DNA from: Ctenosaura bakeri
Lineage: Eukaryota > Chordata > Lepidosauria > Squamata > Iguanidae
Length of the DNA: 64,000 nucleotides
NCBI GenBank assembly: GCA_948474755.1
Contig: CAOLHI010000149.1
Span: 744,001-808,000, forward strand
Direction: 5' to 3'
The notes below the pieces were generated by a model. The model had not been told where the DNA came from. It did not search any database and saw only the letters and a list, made by a program, of their open reading frames with translations. The position numbers and the translations under genes are program-made. Positions 1-10,058 of the stretch are shown piece by piece; position 1 is the first letter of the stretch; every line of letters starts with the position of its first letter.

Positions 1-178
1 GTTCAGAAGAAAGGCAATTAAGATTCTGAATGATGGAGATTAATAAAATTAAGAAATTAGACAATGATGCTTGATGAGGGAAAAAGTGAGTGGACAGAAG
101 TTTTTCTTCCTCCTTCACAATATTAAAAGAAGAGGTCATGCAACTAAATTGGCTGGCAGGTGATTCAGGACAGACAAG
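1..178. other. flanking sequence, no feature seen
   Basis: AT-rich sequence with no reading frame, hairpin or repeat copy that I could match elsewhere in the window. It is the left flank of the L1 insertion, and its last bases before 179 are ordinary host DNA. Confidence 0.5.
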
Positions 179-1701
179 AGGAAAGCTTTCTTTTTCTTTT
201 TTAATATTTTTTTAATTTTTATTAATTATATAACTAAATCACAAATACAAAACAAGAAAAAAAATAAAACACCATGTGATATACATAATAGTGAATTAAA
301 AAAAATTTTTTTTCTTTTTTTTTCTCTTCTCTTAAGCAATACTAACTTACATTGTTATTTTGCACCTTTACCCTTAAATTTATAAATCTGTTCAACTGTT
401 ATAATTTCACATTTAATTCAATATTTTTCACATCCCCTTTAATCTATTTCTATTGTTAATTCTTTTAACTTTTTTTTTTAAAGAAACATTGACATCACTT
501 ATCCAATTAAATCTATAAATCACAAGTTTAACACACATACCTACTAAGAATTACAAAATATACAACATAAAAGAAAAACAAAACTAAAACTAAAAAATAC
601 CCACCCCCCAGAGCCAACTTTTTATTTAATCCACTTTCCAAAATTGCCATTCTTCTTTTGACAAGGTAGTATTACTATCTCTTTTCAAAACTTTATCCAA
701 AAATATTTTCCAAATTTCTTCAAAATCATTCCCTTTAACCAAACCTTTCATAAACCTAATTCTACATGTTAGTTTATCATTAATTGCAATTTTCCACACT
801 TCGTTATACCATTCCTCTATTTGAAATTTTTCATTTGCTTTCCATTTTTTTGCTATTATTAATCTCGCTGCAGTTAACAAATTTGTTATTAATTCTTTCT
901 TTACTTGTGTACACTCAACCTTATCATATATAGACAACAATGCAATATTTGGACATACTGGTATATCTACTCCTATAATCTCTTTTATCTCTTTAAAAAC
1001 CTTTTGCCAAAACTCCATTATCTTATTGCAATTCCACCACATATGCATATATGTTCCAATTTCTTGACATCCTCTCCAACATAATCTTGAATATTTCTCA
1101 TCTATTTGATTTAATTTCACTGGAGTCAAGTACCATTTCCACACTATTTATAATAATTCTCTTTTATTCTTATTGATAATTTTTTTAAATGACGTTGTTT
1201 CCAAATTTTTCTCCATTCTTGTATATCTATATTTTGTACTATCTCTTCCTCCCACATTTTTCTAAGAAAATCCTCTTCTTGTTCTTTTGCTAATATTTTA
1301 TATATTTCACTTGTAATACCTTTTAGTATTTCATTTTCTTGCATATTTTCTCTTTGAATAATAATTTGTTCAAATTTAGTATATTCTTTAAAATCCTTAA
1401 CATATCTTTTCATACTCTTTGTCCATTGCTCTAATTGTATATAATTTAACCAGGATATTTTAGTTTCCTGCAATCTCTCTTTCATTCTATCTTTATTTAT
1501 CATTATTTTCATCCAATCTTTTAATCTATAAATTTTTTGTTTTTTTATTTCTTTCTCTATTATTTCTCTTAAATTTATTGGAAATTTTTCCATCATCACT
1601 ATCGGAGTTAATATTGATATATTCGGTAATAATTTTCTTTTATTTTTTTTCCATATTTCTATTATATTTTTTATAAAAGGATTTTCTAGGAAAGCTTTCT
1701 T
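179..1701 (-). mobile_element. 5'-truncated L1 LINE with 14-bp target-site duplications
   Basis: A minus-strand L1 retrotransposon fragment of about 1.5 kb. The 14-bp duplication AGGAAAGCTTTCTT occurs at 179-192 and again at 1688-1701, perfectly matched, so the inserted DNA is 193-1687. The left side is T-rich, as expected for the polyA end of a minus-strand insertion, followed by an AT-rich 3' UTR (about 193-620), then the C-terminal part of ORF2 (626-1687). Only the last third of ORF2 is present, so the copy was truncated at its 5' end on insertion, the normal fate of L1. Perfect duplications and nearly open frames suggest one of the younger insertions in the window. The truncated copy lacks the endonuclease and reverse transcriptase and cannot move by itself. 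Confidence 0.92.
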
Positions 1702-1704
1702 CAA
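626..1704 (-). pseudogene. L1 ORF2 C-terminal fragment, one frameshift
   Basis: Two abutting minus-strand frames, 1144-1704 and 626-1144, together cover the C-terminal part of L1 ORF2p. The downstream frame carries the L1 Cys-rich motif C-X3-C-X7-H-X4-C (residues 22, 26, 34, 39 of that frame, around CWRGC..H..WWNC), which is the known L1 C-terminal zinc-knuckle-like region involved in RNA binding. The upstream frame is a lysine/glutamate/isoleucine-rich segment typical of the region before it. The two frames are offset: a stop follows NYYK at about 1144, and the sense continues one base out of frame with WKWYLTPVK, so a single-base deletion near 1146 broke the gene. The first residues (MKKAF..) come from the target duplication and flank, not from L1. 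Lizard L1s commonly have this AT-rich codon use. Confidence 0.88.
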
Positions 1705-1827
1705 ACAGTACCTAGTTAAACTGTGGAACTGGTTTCAACTTATGGTGATTAGGGAAAATAGCATCCTTTGGTTATTTTCACCTTTGAATTTTTAAGATGC
1801 TGTCCGGAATCCTCTATTGCTGTCTAA

Positions 1828-1950
1828 GGCTATTTCTACACTAGATGATTATAGTGCTATTATTCCACTTTCAGCGTCCTAAGGAATCCTGGGATTTGCA
1901 GTTTAGGAAGGTGCCTTTGAGGTCCAAGTCATGCAGAGAGCCAAGTTATC
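1828..1950. mobile_element. short palindromic MITE, left arm only
   Basis: Begins GGCTATTTCTACACTAG after TAA and continues with the internal motif TATAGTGCTATTATTCCACTTTC seen in about ten copies in this window, then a GGATTTGCAGTTTAGG stretch. The right arm is missing; the sequence runs into an older repeat. A half element of the family described at 11281-11483. Confidence 0.65.
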
Positions 1951-1959
1951 TATATTTTG

Positions 1960-2740
1960 CTACATAGCAGAGGCTCTACGAAGTCCTGTTAGTGAATTGT
2001 GAAGATCCATGGCAGAACACTATCAAGTGTGCCCTCTTGTGCATTGGGCTCTACTGATGCAAGCCAGAGCTGGTGTTCTGATGCACAACTGAGGGCTTTT
2101 CCGCACTTTGGGGAGGAAATGGGGCAGTCCGTTACTCACCAGACTGGCACATTCCCCCCGACGATCCACGATAGTCCAGAGCAGCGTGCGCCCACGCTAC
2201 ACACTCTCCTGTGACGAAAATGGAGGCTTCCGGTTGGCGGAGGCTCTCCACCAACTGGAGAAGCTCGCCAGCTGGAAGCTCACCCCTGGAAGATCTGCAG
2301 ACTCACACTGGCATGAGCCTGTAGATCTATACTTTACAGAGCGACGGACTGGGGTGCGCCGTGCTATTGAAAGTCCTCTTTTAATCGGTCTTTCAATAGC
2401 ACAGGTGACCAACAGTTCTGGGCGTTACGGAGTGTGCTGAAGTCCGTACAAACAGTAAGTAGTCCGAACTCAGTTCACCCCCAAATGCGAACGTCCTCGC
2501 GGGAGGACGCACCACCCCATTTTAAAAACCAAGTGCGGAGAAGTCCTGAGACTGGGATGCATCAGTCCCATTGTGCATCAACCCCAATGTGGATCAGTCA
2601 CTTTGCTGCCTCCCCTATATAGCAATGTAGCAGCAGCCCCTCAATGGACATGAATGGTATAAAACTGCCCCACTCTATTTCCCACTAATGTAAATCCACT
2701 TGCAAAGATGTAAATCCCCAACTGGATTCCAGCCTTTATC
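1960..2740 (+). repeat. older unclassified repeat, copy A, split by a DNA transposon
   Basis: Segments 1960-2089 and 2547-2740 together match 58430-58630: both contain a TAGCAGAGGC(T/C)CTA start, GTGAATTGTGAA-like text, a GTGCCC..GGGCAT(T)GG block, TGATGCACA.CTGA, CAGTCCCATTGTGCAT, and end with CTGGATTCCAGCC. The copy is interrupted at 2093-2546 by a GC-rich element. The class of the host repeat is not recognised. Confidence 0.7.
2093..2546. mobile_element. GC-rich non-autonomous DNA transposon (Harbinger-like), TSD TGA
   Basis: A 454-bp element with terminal inverted repeats GGGCTTTTCCGCAC (2093-2106) and GTGCGGAGAAGTCC (2533-2546). It is flanked by TGA at 2090-2092 and 2547-2549. The uninterrupted relative at 58430-58630 reads through the same point with a single TGA, so both element ends and the 3-bp duplication are supported by an empty site. 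Three-base duplications are typical of the PIF/Harbinger superfamily; that assignment is inferred because no transposase is present. The interior holds many CpGs and small reading frames on both strands that I regard as fortuitous. Confidence 0.85.
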
Positions 2741-2873
2741 TTTTTTTTTTCTTCATTTGACATATGAAGAAGTTTGCAAATTTTGCTATATACTTCAAAA
2801 AATAACTGAAATGAAACTCTCCTTGACTTTGCAAAATTGAAAAAGCACAGATCCTCCTAATGTGGAAAGGACC

Positions 2874-3102
2874 GGGGAATCATTCACATTACACAAGGTT
2901 ATAGCACTGTGATTCAGCTTTACCTGCCATGATAACATCCTTTGGAATGTCAGAACTGGCAGTTTAGGGGGAGGTACTTAGAATTCTCAGCCAGTGAGCT
3001 CTAGTGCCTCACGAAACTACAAACCCAAGGATTCTATACCAAGGAACCATGGCTGTTAAAAGTGGAATAACAGGACTATACTTCTTTAGTGTTTATGGGT
3101 CC
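2874..3102. mobile_element. long-arm palindromic MITE variant
   Basis: Two imperfect inverted arms: left GGGGAATCATTCACATTACAC then TATAGCACTGTGATTC, right GGAATAACAGGACTATA then AGTGTTTATGGGTCC. Centre contains CAGTTTAGGGGGAGG.. and AAACTACAAACCC. Same plan as copies at 5355-5785, 50577-50797 and 55564-55998, whose ends read TTTCACACTACAC rather than TTTCTGCACTAGAC. Confidence 0.65.
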
Positions 3103-3140
3103 CAAGTTCCACCTGCCTGCCACATGAGTATTAAAGATGA

Positions 3141-3296
3141 GGTTGTTGTTGTTGCTGTGTGTTTTCAAGTTGTTTCTGACTTATGGCAATCCCAAGGTCA
3201 TGGGGTTTTCTGGGGTTGAGAGCATGTGATGCACCCAAGGTCACCCAGTGGGTTTCCATGGCTGAATGGGGAATCAAAACCTACACAACACCGTCT
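3141..3296 (-). mobile_element. tRNA-derived SINE (Sauria-SINE type)
   Basis: Minus-strand copy: starts on the plus strand with (GTT)n and TTTTCAAGTTGTTTCTGACTTATGGC, the reverse complement of the LINE-like 3' tail, then GTGATGCACCCAAGGTCACCCAGTGGG and TTCCATGGCTGAATGGGGAATCAAAACC, which contains the degraded B box. The tRNA-like 5' end (right side) is decayed. Such SINEs are transcribed by RNA polymerase III and moved by a LINE that recognises the tail. Confidence 0.85.
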
Positions 3297-3302
3297 CTGG
3301 AC

Positions 3303-3823
3303 CATCTGAGAAAAAAGATAATGACAATCCTACTGTAGCATTAATATAGCTGACTTCTAGATTGTCAAGAACAAGTATTTAAAGCTAAGAATGGAAACAG
3401 CTTTTAGACCATAGAAGACTGAGCATTAACAAAGTAAGAACAAATAAATTATTCGGGAAGGTAAATGACATACTGAGAGTCAGGAGAAGTACAGGGATTC
3501 TAGGAAGAAACATAGTGAAATTACTGTTATAATTCTACAGTAAATATATATTTGTCAATATATATTTGTTTAGTAACATATATTTGTTTAGATTAAAAAA
3601 ATGGTAGGGTGAATAATTAAACATGGCTCAAATTATCTGAGTCTATTTTACTTTACCCTTTTTGCAAACAGATATAAATTGAAGAGATATTTGTTTGCAC
3701 TGCTTTGTATTGGTTTTATATCAACCAATATTTATAAAATTTGTTTATTGTCTTTTATCTTTCTTTTTTCAATAAATATATTTTAAATTTTTTTACAGGT
3801 GATTTTTTTCCCCTGGAAACCTA
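3303..3823. other. AT-rich sequence without a recognisable feature
   Basis: Contains three imperfect copies of ATATATTTGTTTAG/ATATATTTGTCAAT at 3543-3590 and otherwise no frame, hairpin or shared repeat that I can support. Confidence 0.4.
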
Positions 3824-4344
3824 GGCCCTTTTCGCATTGAGGCTTCTCGCGCGAGTGGGGGAGGGCAGCTCGCGCAGAAGCCTTCTCCGGGAGGCTGCCG
3901 CTTCCCCCTCCTTCCTTCCGCAGGTGAAGGAACGAATGGGGAAGCGGCAGCCTCCCGGAGGCGGAGGCGGCTTGCGCATCCGCCCCCCCATGAAGCAGGA
4001 GGCTCGCGCATCTGTCCCCCCCACGTGCGCACGAAGCAGGACGTGTCACGTCCGTCACGCTAGCGCCCTGCCCCGCCCCTTCCTTCCGCAGGGGCAGAGG
4101 GAAGGAAGCGCGACCCAGCCGCCTCCCCAATGCTCCACACAGGAGGTAAGTGCGGCTGGGCGCCGGGAGCATTGCGCGAGCGTGGGTGATTTTTGCTTTG
4201 AGGCGAAAATCAAAAAACCCGCGATCGTGCCGCTGCAGCCCCGTGAGCGTGGCAGAAGTGAGAGTGCGTTGTGCAGAGTGACGCTCCCACTCCCGCGAGG
4301 CTCACGGGGCTGTCGCGTGACAGAAAGCCCGTGCGAAAAGGGCC
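3824..4344. mobile_element. GC-rich CpG-dense DNA transposon (Harbinger-like), TSD CTA
   Basis: A 521-bp element bounded by inverted repeats GGCCCTTTTCGCA (3824-3836) and TGCGAAAAGGGCC (4332-4344), with CTA on each side (3821-3823, 4345-4347). The interior is very rich in CpG, unlike the AT-rich flanks, and contains inverted copies of GGCTTCTCGCGCG / GGGAGGCTGCCGCTTCCCC blocks. A short internal hairpin lies near 4188-4212 (GATTTTTGC / GCGAAAATC). Closely similar to 45096-45556. Open frames here on both strands (for example 3783-4172 minus and 3837-4406 plus) are products of stop-poor GC-rich DNA, not genes. Superfamily assignment is inferred from the 3-bp duplication and GGCC ends. Confidence 0.85.
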
Positions 4345-4692
4345 CTAGTCCAAACCATCCAAACCCACCTAAAGTTCAGTGGCTTGGTTTCACTAATTCC
4401 CCATAGTCCCCAAATATTCCTGCACACCTTTCAAAATTAAAACAAAAAACCCCAAATCAGCCCAAATAGTGGCCGGAAGTGACACTGTAATTTCAGTATG
4501 GTCCACTTGGTTGTATAGAGAGGAAAAATGGCTCCCAACCCTTGGCCTCCATTCTGTGTCCACTAGGGGAAACTAGACCACATGTTCCTTTGATCTGAAC
4601 CTTGCTGGCTCCTTCCTGTATTCTCACATTTGTAATTTATATTCCATGTTCTAAGAAATACTAGAGTTAGTATGTGATATGGGGTTTTGGGG

Positions 4693-4724
<32 letters not shown>

Positions 4725-5354
4725 TCCTTAAATAACCAGGTTTTTAGCTCTTAATGCCACAAGGTGGAGTAAGTAGAAGTCCCTGATGAACTCTCAGGAG
4801 AAGAGGTAAAAAATTGCATTTCTTCTGTGCCTACTCTGCTTCTTCCTGACAAGTCGTTTGCAAAGGCACTAGTTCAGGTTGCCCTTTCCCTCCTGTATTT
4901 ATTACTGCAATCTTTTATTTACCAGCCTTTCTTTTTCTCATCTTGCCTCACTTGTTTCTCTCTTGAACTTGTCGGCCTCTTTGATTTATGTTGCTCAAAG
5001 TTGTGACCATATTACTGCTCTTTATCTTTCCTTCCATGGGCTCCCTTAATCTTTCCATATTACGGGTGCATTTCTTCCTGTTATTTATTAGATCTTACCA
5101 CCACGTCTTTCCACCTTTTCTCTCCTCCTTTCATTTCGCCTCCTTGTAGTCAGCTAATATTAATCTAGTTTTTAAACCATGCTTTTTCATGTACTTGCTT
5201 GTATTTGTTCTCTTTCACTTCATTCTCCCAGTAACATAGAACTCTATGGAGTATTTGTCAGAGCTTGGAAAAGTTATGGTTTTGGACTGTGACTACTAGA
5301 ATCCAATCCAGTATGGCTGATAGCTATACTGGCTGAGGGACTCTGGGAATTGTA
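4345..5354. other. no gene; contains a (TTTC)n microsatellite
   Basis: A (TTTC)n tract of about eight units lies at 4696-4727. The rest, including a pyrimidine-rich part at 4860-5230, shows no coding frame or shared repeat that I recognise. Confidence 0.5.
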
Positions 5355-5785
5355 GGGCCTTTAACACTGAACACAATTATAGGACTATGGTTGCACTGGA
5401 ACTACCACGTCCCCATCCTGTGGAATTCTGGGATTTGTACTTTGGAGATGTGCTAGAACTCTCGGGCTGACAATTCTAAATACCCCTCCATGAACTGCAG
5501 CTCCTAGAATTCCACAGGATGGAACCATGATAGTAAAAGTAGAATTGTAGCACTGTAGTTGTGCAGTATAATTGTGTACTGAGAGCCAGCATAGTGTAGT
5601 GGTTTGAGCACTGGATTATGACCCTGGAGGCCAGGGTTCAATTCCCCACTCAGCCATAGAAATAGACTTGGGCACATCACACCCTCTCAGCCTCAAAAAC
5701 CTCATGATAGGTTTGCGTTAGGGCTGCTATAAGCTGGAAATGACTTAAAGGCACACAACACCAAATTGTGTAGTGTGAAAGGGCA
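5355..5785. mobile_element. long-arm palindromic MITE interrupted by a SINE
   Basis: Left end GGGCCTTTAACACTGAACAC, right end AGTGTGAAAGGGC. The interior is palindromic: CATCCTGTGGAATTCT (about 5413) pairs with AGAATTCCACAGGATG (about 5506). A SINE with its own target duplications occupies 5579-5763 inside the right arm, so the MITE is older than the SINE. Confidence 0.75.
5579..5763 (+). mobile_element. tRNA-derived SINE (Sauria-SINE type), TSD AATTGTGTA
   Basis: Full-length plus-strand copy: GAGAGCCAGCATAGTGTAGTGG with the A-box region, GGGTTCAATTCCCC as B box, a central CACCCTCTCAGCCTC block, and the tail AAGCTGGAAATGACTTAAAG followed by GCACACAACACC. The 9-bp duplication AATTGTGTA is found at 5570-5578 and 5764-5772. 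Nested in an older MITE. Confidence 0.93.
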
Positions 5786-6640
5786 TGGAGACCAAAAAAG
5801 TAACTTCCTGAGCTCTAGCTCTGTTTGGAGTTTGAATTTCTTGTGTTTCAAAACTTCCCATTAAGATGCTAACTGGGAACATTTTAATTCTCCTGAACTA
5901 AAGTGAACACCACCAAATATACTTCTCTTGTTTTAAAAGGTTGCCCACTAAAGTATACAAGTTTACAGGGAAATGTTGCCCATCCTCTCGAGAATGGCAA
6001 AAATTAGAGTGCTACCATTACTCAGTTTAGAAGTGTTTCCATGAAGGCCACAGGGCTGTCAGCAGCATCATTCTTCACACACCGTTTCAATGAAAACATT
6101 TTTTTTCCCCCAACAGCAACTCATTTCAGCGCACTATCCCTATGTAAATTGTGGAGTTCAAATGAAGGAGTCTCATTTGTCATCCCCTCTCTTCATTTCC
6201 TACTTAACAAAACCTCCTTTAACTGGCAGTGACATAGTATTTTCTGTACGCTATTGAGCGTCAGAGTTAAAAATACCCTCAGGCCCTCTTTCTGGGGTAG
6301 AACAGAGGAACATTATAGGAAAAGAAGTGGTCCCAAGGAAGAAAAGAGCTACTAGGTTCTACCTGGCAGAGCAACTGATAACAGCAGATGATGTTTATCA
6401 GGAAATCTTAACATGGGACATGGAAAATAACATGGAAAAGTTACTGCTTTGGGCTGTAATTTCCAGCCAACATGGGAAATGGCCTATAATTCTGGGGAAA
6501 AAGTTACTTTTCCAAGCTCTGATCTTGTACTATTATTATAATGTACAGTCTTCAGGAGGCATGAAGAATTGTGCTGGGGGAGACGGACCAATTTTGTCTC
6601 TCCAGCAGACTGAATCATTCCTTCCAACATTTCACCGGTG
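5786..6640. other. unique-looking sequence, no supported gene
   Basis: No repeat copy was matched. An open frame at 6327-6641 (104 codons) has no recognisable domain and no splice or promoter context, so I do not call it. Confidence 0.4.
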
Positions 6641-6850
6641 AAAACCAGGACTTGTGTGGCCAAGCAGAATGAGAGTGTGATTACGATGACAAAAGTTGTT
6701 AATGAAAAAGAGCAAAAGTTAGGAGAGGCTGCAGGAGTTTGCTTTTGCCTCAGCCTATTGGGAAGGGCAAGATTCTGCCCCTCCTCTCCTCTCCGCCAGA
6801 GTTAATTGAATGAAAACTACTTTTGCAAACTGCTTTTGGACTCAGTTTGC
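6640..6850 (+). repeat. dispersed unclassified repeat (family X)
   Basis: Contains ACATTTCACCGGTGAAAACCAGGAC, GGCCAAGCAGAATGAGAGTGTG, ATGACAAAAGTTGTTAATGA, TTTGCTTTTGCCTCAGCCTA and TTAATTGAATGAAAACTACTTTTGCA-type text, also present at 16370-16600 (plus), 32030-32160 (minus) and 47695-47880 (minus). I do not know its class; there are no clear inverted ends. Confidence 0.6.
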
Positions 6851-7047
6851 AGCAATTGAAGTAAGCAAAGGATGAAAGGGAAAGAGGCAAGAAGGAGAGA
6901 CACACAGAGGCAATTTAAAACTAGCCCAAAAAGAGGAGGGGTGTGTGACAGAGGATAAATTGGAATTGTCCCTGCCAATTCCAGGATAATTAGAAGCTAT
7001 GCTACGTTGGTGTCTTCTTGGAAAAACAGAAAATTACTTATTTGATT

Positions 7048-7580
7048 ATATTCTATTCTGCTTTGGTCAGATTTCACCACCAGTACTGTGTCCAGTTCTG
7101 GGCACCTCATTTCAAGAAGGATATTGACAAGCTGGAAAATGTACAAAGGAGGGCAACCAAAATGGTGAAGGGTCTGGAAGCCATGCCCTATGAGGAATGG
7201 CTTAGGGAGCTGGGGATGTTTACTGTGCAGAAGAGAAGGTTAAGAGGGCACATGACAGCTATGTTTAAATATTTGAAAGGATGTCATATTGAGAAGGGAA
7301 AAGGCTTGTTTTCCACTGCTCCAGAAACTAGGACAAGGAACAATGGATTGAAACCAAAGGAAAAGAGATTCCACCTAAACCTCAGGAAGAACTTCCTGGT
7401 GGCCAGAGCTGCTCAACAGTGGAATACGCTACCTTAGCGTGTGGTAGAGTCCTCTTCTTTGGAGGTTTTTAAACAGAGGCTGGATGGCCATCTGTTTGGA
7501 GTACTTTGATGTATGTTCCTACATAGCAGGAGGTTGGATTGGATGGCCCATGTGGTCTCTTCCAATTCTATGATTCTATC
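7048..7580 (+). mobile_element. CR1 LINE 3' end
   Basis: A 5'-truncated CR1 fragment. The frame open to 7437 reads the C-terminal end of the CR1 reverse-transcriptase protein (FYSALVRFHHQYCVQFWAP..., MVKGLEAMPYEEWLRELGMF..., ending AAQQWNTLP then stop). The 3' UTR follows (GTGGTAGAGTCC..TTGGAGGTTTTTAAACAGAGGCTGG) and ends with the typical CCAATTCTATGATTCTAT at about 7560-7580. Only the region after the polymerase active site is left, so it is inactive. Confidence 0.93.
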
Positions 7581-7690
7581 TCCCAGAATCTCCCAGATGG
7601 TTTGGCTAGTGGTGGGGATGGCTGGTGGGTTCTGGGAATTGTAGGGCTCCCAAATAACATCTCCAACTTTTGTCTGGAATGAAAATTAAA
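7581..7690. repeat. short hAT-like palindromic remnant
   Basis: CCCAGAATCTCCCAGATGG is followed by GGCTGGTGGGTTCTGGGAATTG, an arrangement common in small vertebrate hAT MITEs (inverted 'TCTGGGAGTTGTAG' arms). Ends are not clear. Confidence 0.35.
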
Positions 7691-9001
7691 GAACGGTGAA
7701 TAATTTCCCTCCTTGCTGGTGAGTCATCAGTAGATGTCCAACAAGGCTAATCTCTAATGCTAGCATGGTATCTTAAAGTCCTCTTTGACAACATGGAGCA
7801 TTGCAAAGCATTCTCTAATCATGATTCTTGCTTCTGTCTGCTGTTCCTCAGGCTACTAAAGATTGCCTGTAGACCAACTTGCTCAAGGGCTCACATAATC
7901 TTTCACCAACAGTTTTCAATTAATGTCTTCCAAGTTGCCCACATAAAACAACTTGTTGTATCCTCTACATTTATACTGTGGGTGTGGGTTTGGAAAGAAG
8001 GAAGGAAACTCAAAATTTTCAACCCCAATCAAACCCTGATGCTGAATTTAGAAAGTAAAAATAATACAAAGCTTGCTTAGCTCTTCCCTGGAGTATCTTT
8101 GCCCTGGCTTTAATAAATTGTTTCGATCGGCAGCTGTGGCTCTTTTAGGCTCAGGAGACTTCGAAGTCAGATCCAATTCTTTGATGTAGTTTAGAAGGAT
8201 TCATCTGTGAAATGCCTTGTTACCTAAAAATGTTAATTTTATACCACAGAGTGGGATGAATGGGGGGGGAGATCATTTTTCGTTATATTGATTTAACACA
8301 GAAGAAAGGGAGTGCAATGTGTTTGCTGGCAACTGTGCTCCAAACTAACACTGCAATATTTGCCCACATGTTGCAAAGGAGAAGGAAAAACAAAACAACA
8401 ACATGCTGCCTTTGACACAATGAGTTTCTGATCATGGGAGGCTTTTGGAAGACAGCCATCTGGTAGCTTCTTACTTTTCAAAGAGAGATCCTACGGGTGT
8501 GTACAAAGGATGAAATGCACACAGAAATGATGAAATGCACATCTGATGGTGGGGGTGGTAGCAATGAAACTGTTGGATCACATATGAGACACTTTAAAGC
8601 AGGAGGAAAAGGGGAAAAAATGGATCAAATCAGTTGTTGCTCTTAGATTTTGAGCTTCACAGAGGTGTCTTTTTTTTTTGTTGTTGGAAGAATGAAGATA
8701 TTCCAATTCTACACTTGGCTGTGGAAGTATGTGAAGATCAATGACTAGGGTAAAGTTGATGATGGGGCAAAGGATAAAGAGGACGATGGGGCAGCTTTTT
8801 TCCCCCTTTCACATGTGCATATTGTTTGTTTGTTTGTTTTAGGGGTGAGGTTGCTGAGACATATTGAACTGCCCTTTGTTTTGTGTGTGTGTGGTGTAGG
8901 AACACATCTCTTTTCCATCCGTTCTCTTTTGGCCTCTGGTAACAACAGCTCTGTTAAAGAAGTAATGTCTAGGAAGAGATCTACTTCTTTAAATTAGGTA
9001 T
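7691..9001. other. unique-looking sequence, no supported gene
   Basis: Includes small simple repeats (GGGGGGG near 8265, a (TTTG)n tract at 8823-8838). No frame has recognisable protein content and no repeat was matched to the rest of the window. Confidence 0.4.
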
Positions 9002-9232
9002 GCATGCATATGGCCCTTCAAGTCACCTGCTGACTTATGGTGAACCCATGAATTTCACAGAGGTTTCTTAAGCAAGAATACTCAGAGGTGGTTTTGTGAA
9101 TTCCTTCATCTGAAGTATAGCCTACAGCACCTGCTATTCATTGGCAGTCTCCCATCTAAGTACTAAACCAGGGCTGACCCTGCTTGACTTACAAGATGAG
9201 ACAGGATCTGGTGCCTTTAGGGTGTTTAGGTG
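9002..9232 (-). mobile_element. 5S-rRNA-derived SINE
   Basis: The right part (about 9140-9232) is the reverse complement of 5S rRNA: on the minus strand one reads TTTAGG.., then AGATCCTGTCTCATCTTG.., TAGTACTTAGATGGGAGACTGCC, which is the 5S internal promoter (C box region). It is joined to a body (CACCTCTGAGTATTCTTGC on the minus strand) and a 3' tail CACCATAAGTCAGCAGGTGACTTGAAGGG like that of the tRNA-derived SINEs here. Not a 5S gene: it lacks the 3' quarter of 5S, has many substitutions, and is fused to the tail. Such 5S SINEs are known from squamates (established knowledge). Confidence 0.9.
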
Positions 9233-9236
9233 AAGA

Positions 9237-9345
9237 AAAGCAGGGTGTCGCATAAAGCACTTGTTTTGTATGCCAAAGGTCCAGTTTCAGCATCTCTAGA
9301 CAGAACTGAGAAACATTCCTGACTGAACCTATGGATAGCAGGCTG
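9237..9345 (+). mobile_element. tRNA-Ala-like SINE fragment
   Basis: Contains GCACTTGTTTTGTATGCCAAAGGTCCAGTTTCAGCATCTC, a decayed form of a tRNA-Ala-like A/B box region (GCTTTGCATGC..GGTCC..GGTTCAATC), followed by GACAGAACTGAGAAACATTCCTG. A related piece is at 38621-38710 and a matching tail at 41078-41150. Diverged. Confidence 0.6.
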
Positions 9346-10058
9346 GCCCAGGATGTTTTGCTGGACAGGGTAGAACAGCAAACCACCAACACAGGTGACA
9401 CTGCAGCATACTTGTTTTGGCACATATGGCCAAAAATCCCATATGATCCCTCTCTTGCTCAAGCAGTAATAATCCAGTCATGACAAATTACTCACTTGCT
9501 GCCTGTTGCTCAGAGAACTATTTTACTCTTCCCCATAGCAGGTCTGGCCCTGAAAACCACTGGCAGCCACTGTTGATGACTGTAGGAGTTTGTAGCTTCC
9601 ATACTGAATAGTGAATCCACTCAAGGCTTTAATCCAGATTTTAAAGATATTACCCAGATGCTGAACCATATCCCTCAATAGGTTCAGCCCCTTGGATAAC
9701 TCCTTAAACTCATATTGACTCTGGACTGGAATCATCACCCAACCAACATGGGAGCCACCACTATAGACAATACTAAGTTTAGGTGGACCAAAGTCTTGAT
9801 TTGGTATAAGGTAATTTCCGGTATTCCTAAGGATCTTTCTTGCTGATATTTTACATGCATGTGTGGCCTGTGTCAGGAGATACACTGCACCCTTTTTCAG
9901 AATCTTCCTAATCATTGTGGCTAAACCACACAGAACCAGGGTTTGCTACCAATATACTGCTTCCAGTATGTTGATTCTCACCATAGCACTTCATGGTCTC
10001 ATTCTCTCCGTGGGAATGAACAACAACTTGTAAGTTAGAGAAGTGTAAATATAGGTAA
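9346..10058. other. mostly unassigned; half of a palindromic hAT-like repeat at 9545-9705
   Basis: 9545-9705 resembles the left arm of the palindromic repeat at 63567-63764 (CACTGGCAGCCACTG, GAATCCACTC, GATGCTGAACC, GGTTCAGCCCCTTGGATAACTCCTTAAA). The rest shows nothing I can name; frames here have no recognisable content. Confidence 0.45.

Noticed and set aside
1140..1150. Programmed frameshift in L1
   Set aside because: L1 ORF2 is normally one continuous frame; a single-base deletion in a truncated dead copy explains the break.
3783..4406. Overlapping open frames up to 189 codons on both strands
   Set aside because: They lie within a GC-rich transposon with matching ends and duplications; stop codons are rare there by composition, several frames are open at once, and the arginine/proline/serine-rich products show no domain.
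6327..6641. 104-codon frame starting MVPRKKRATRF
   Set aside because: No recognised domain, no codon or splice evidence, and its end runs into a dispersed repeat.
9140..9232. A 5S rRNA gene
   Set aside because: The 5S part is incomplete at its 3' end, mutated in promoter positions, and fused to a SINE body and tail.
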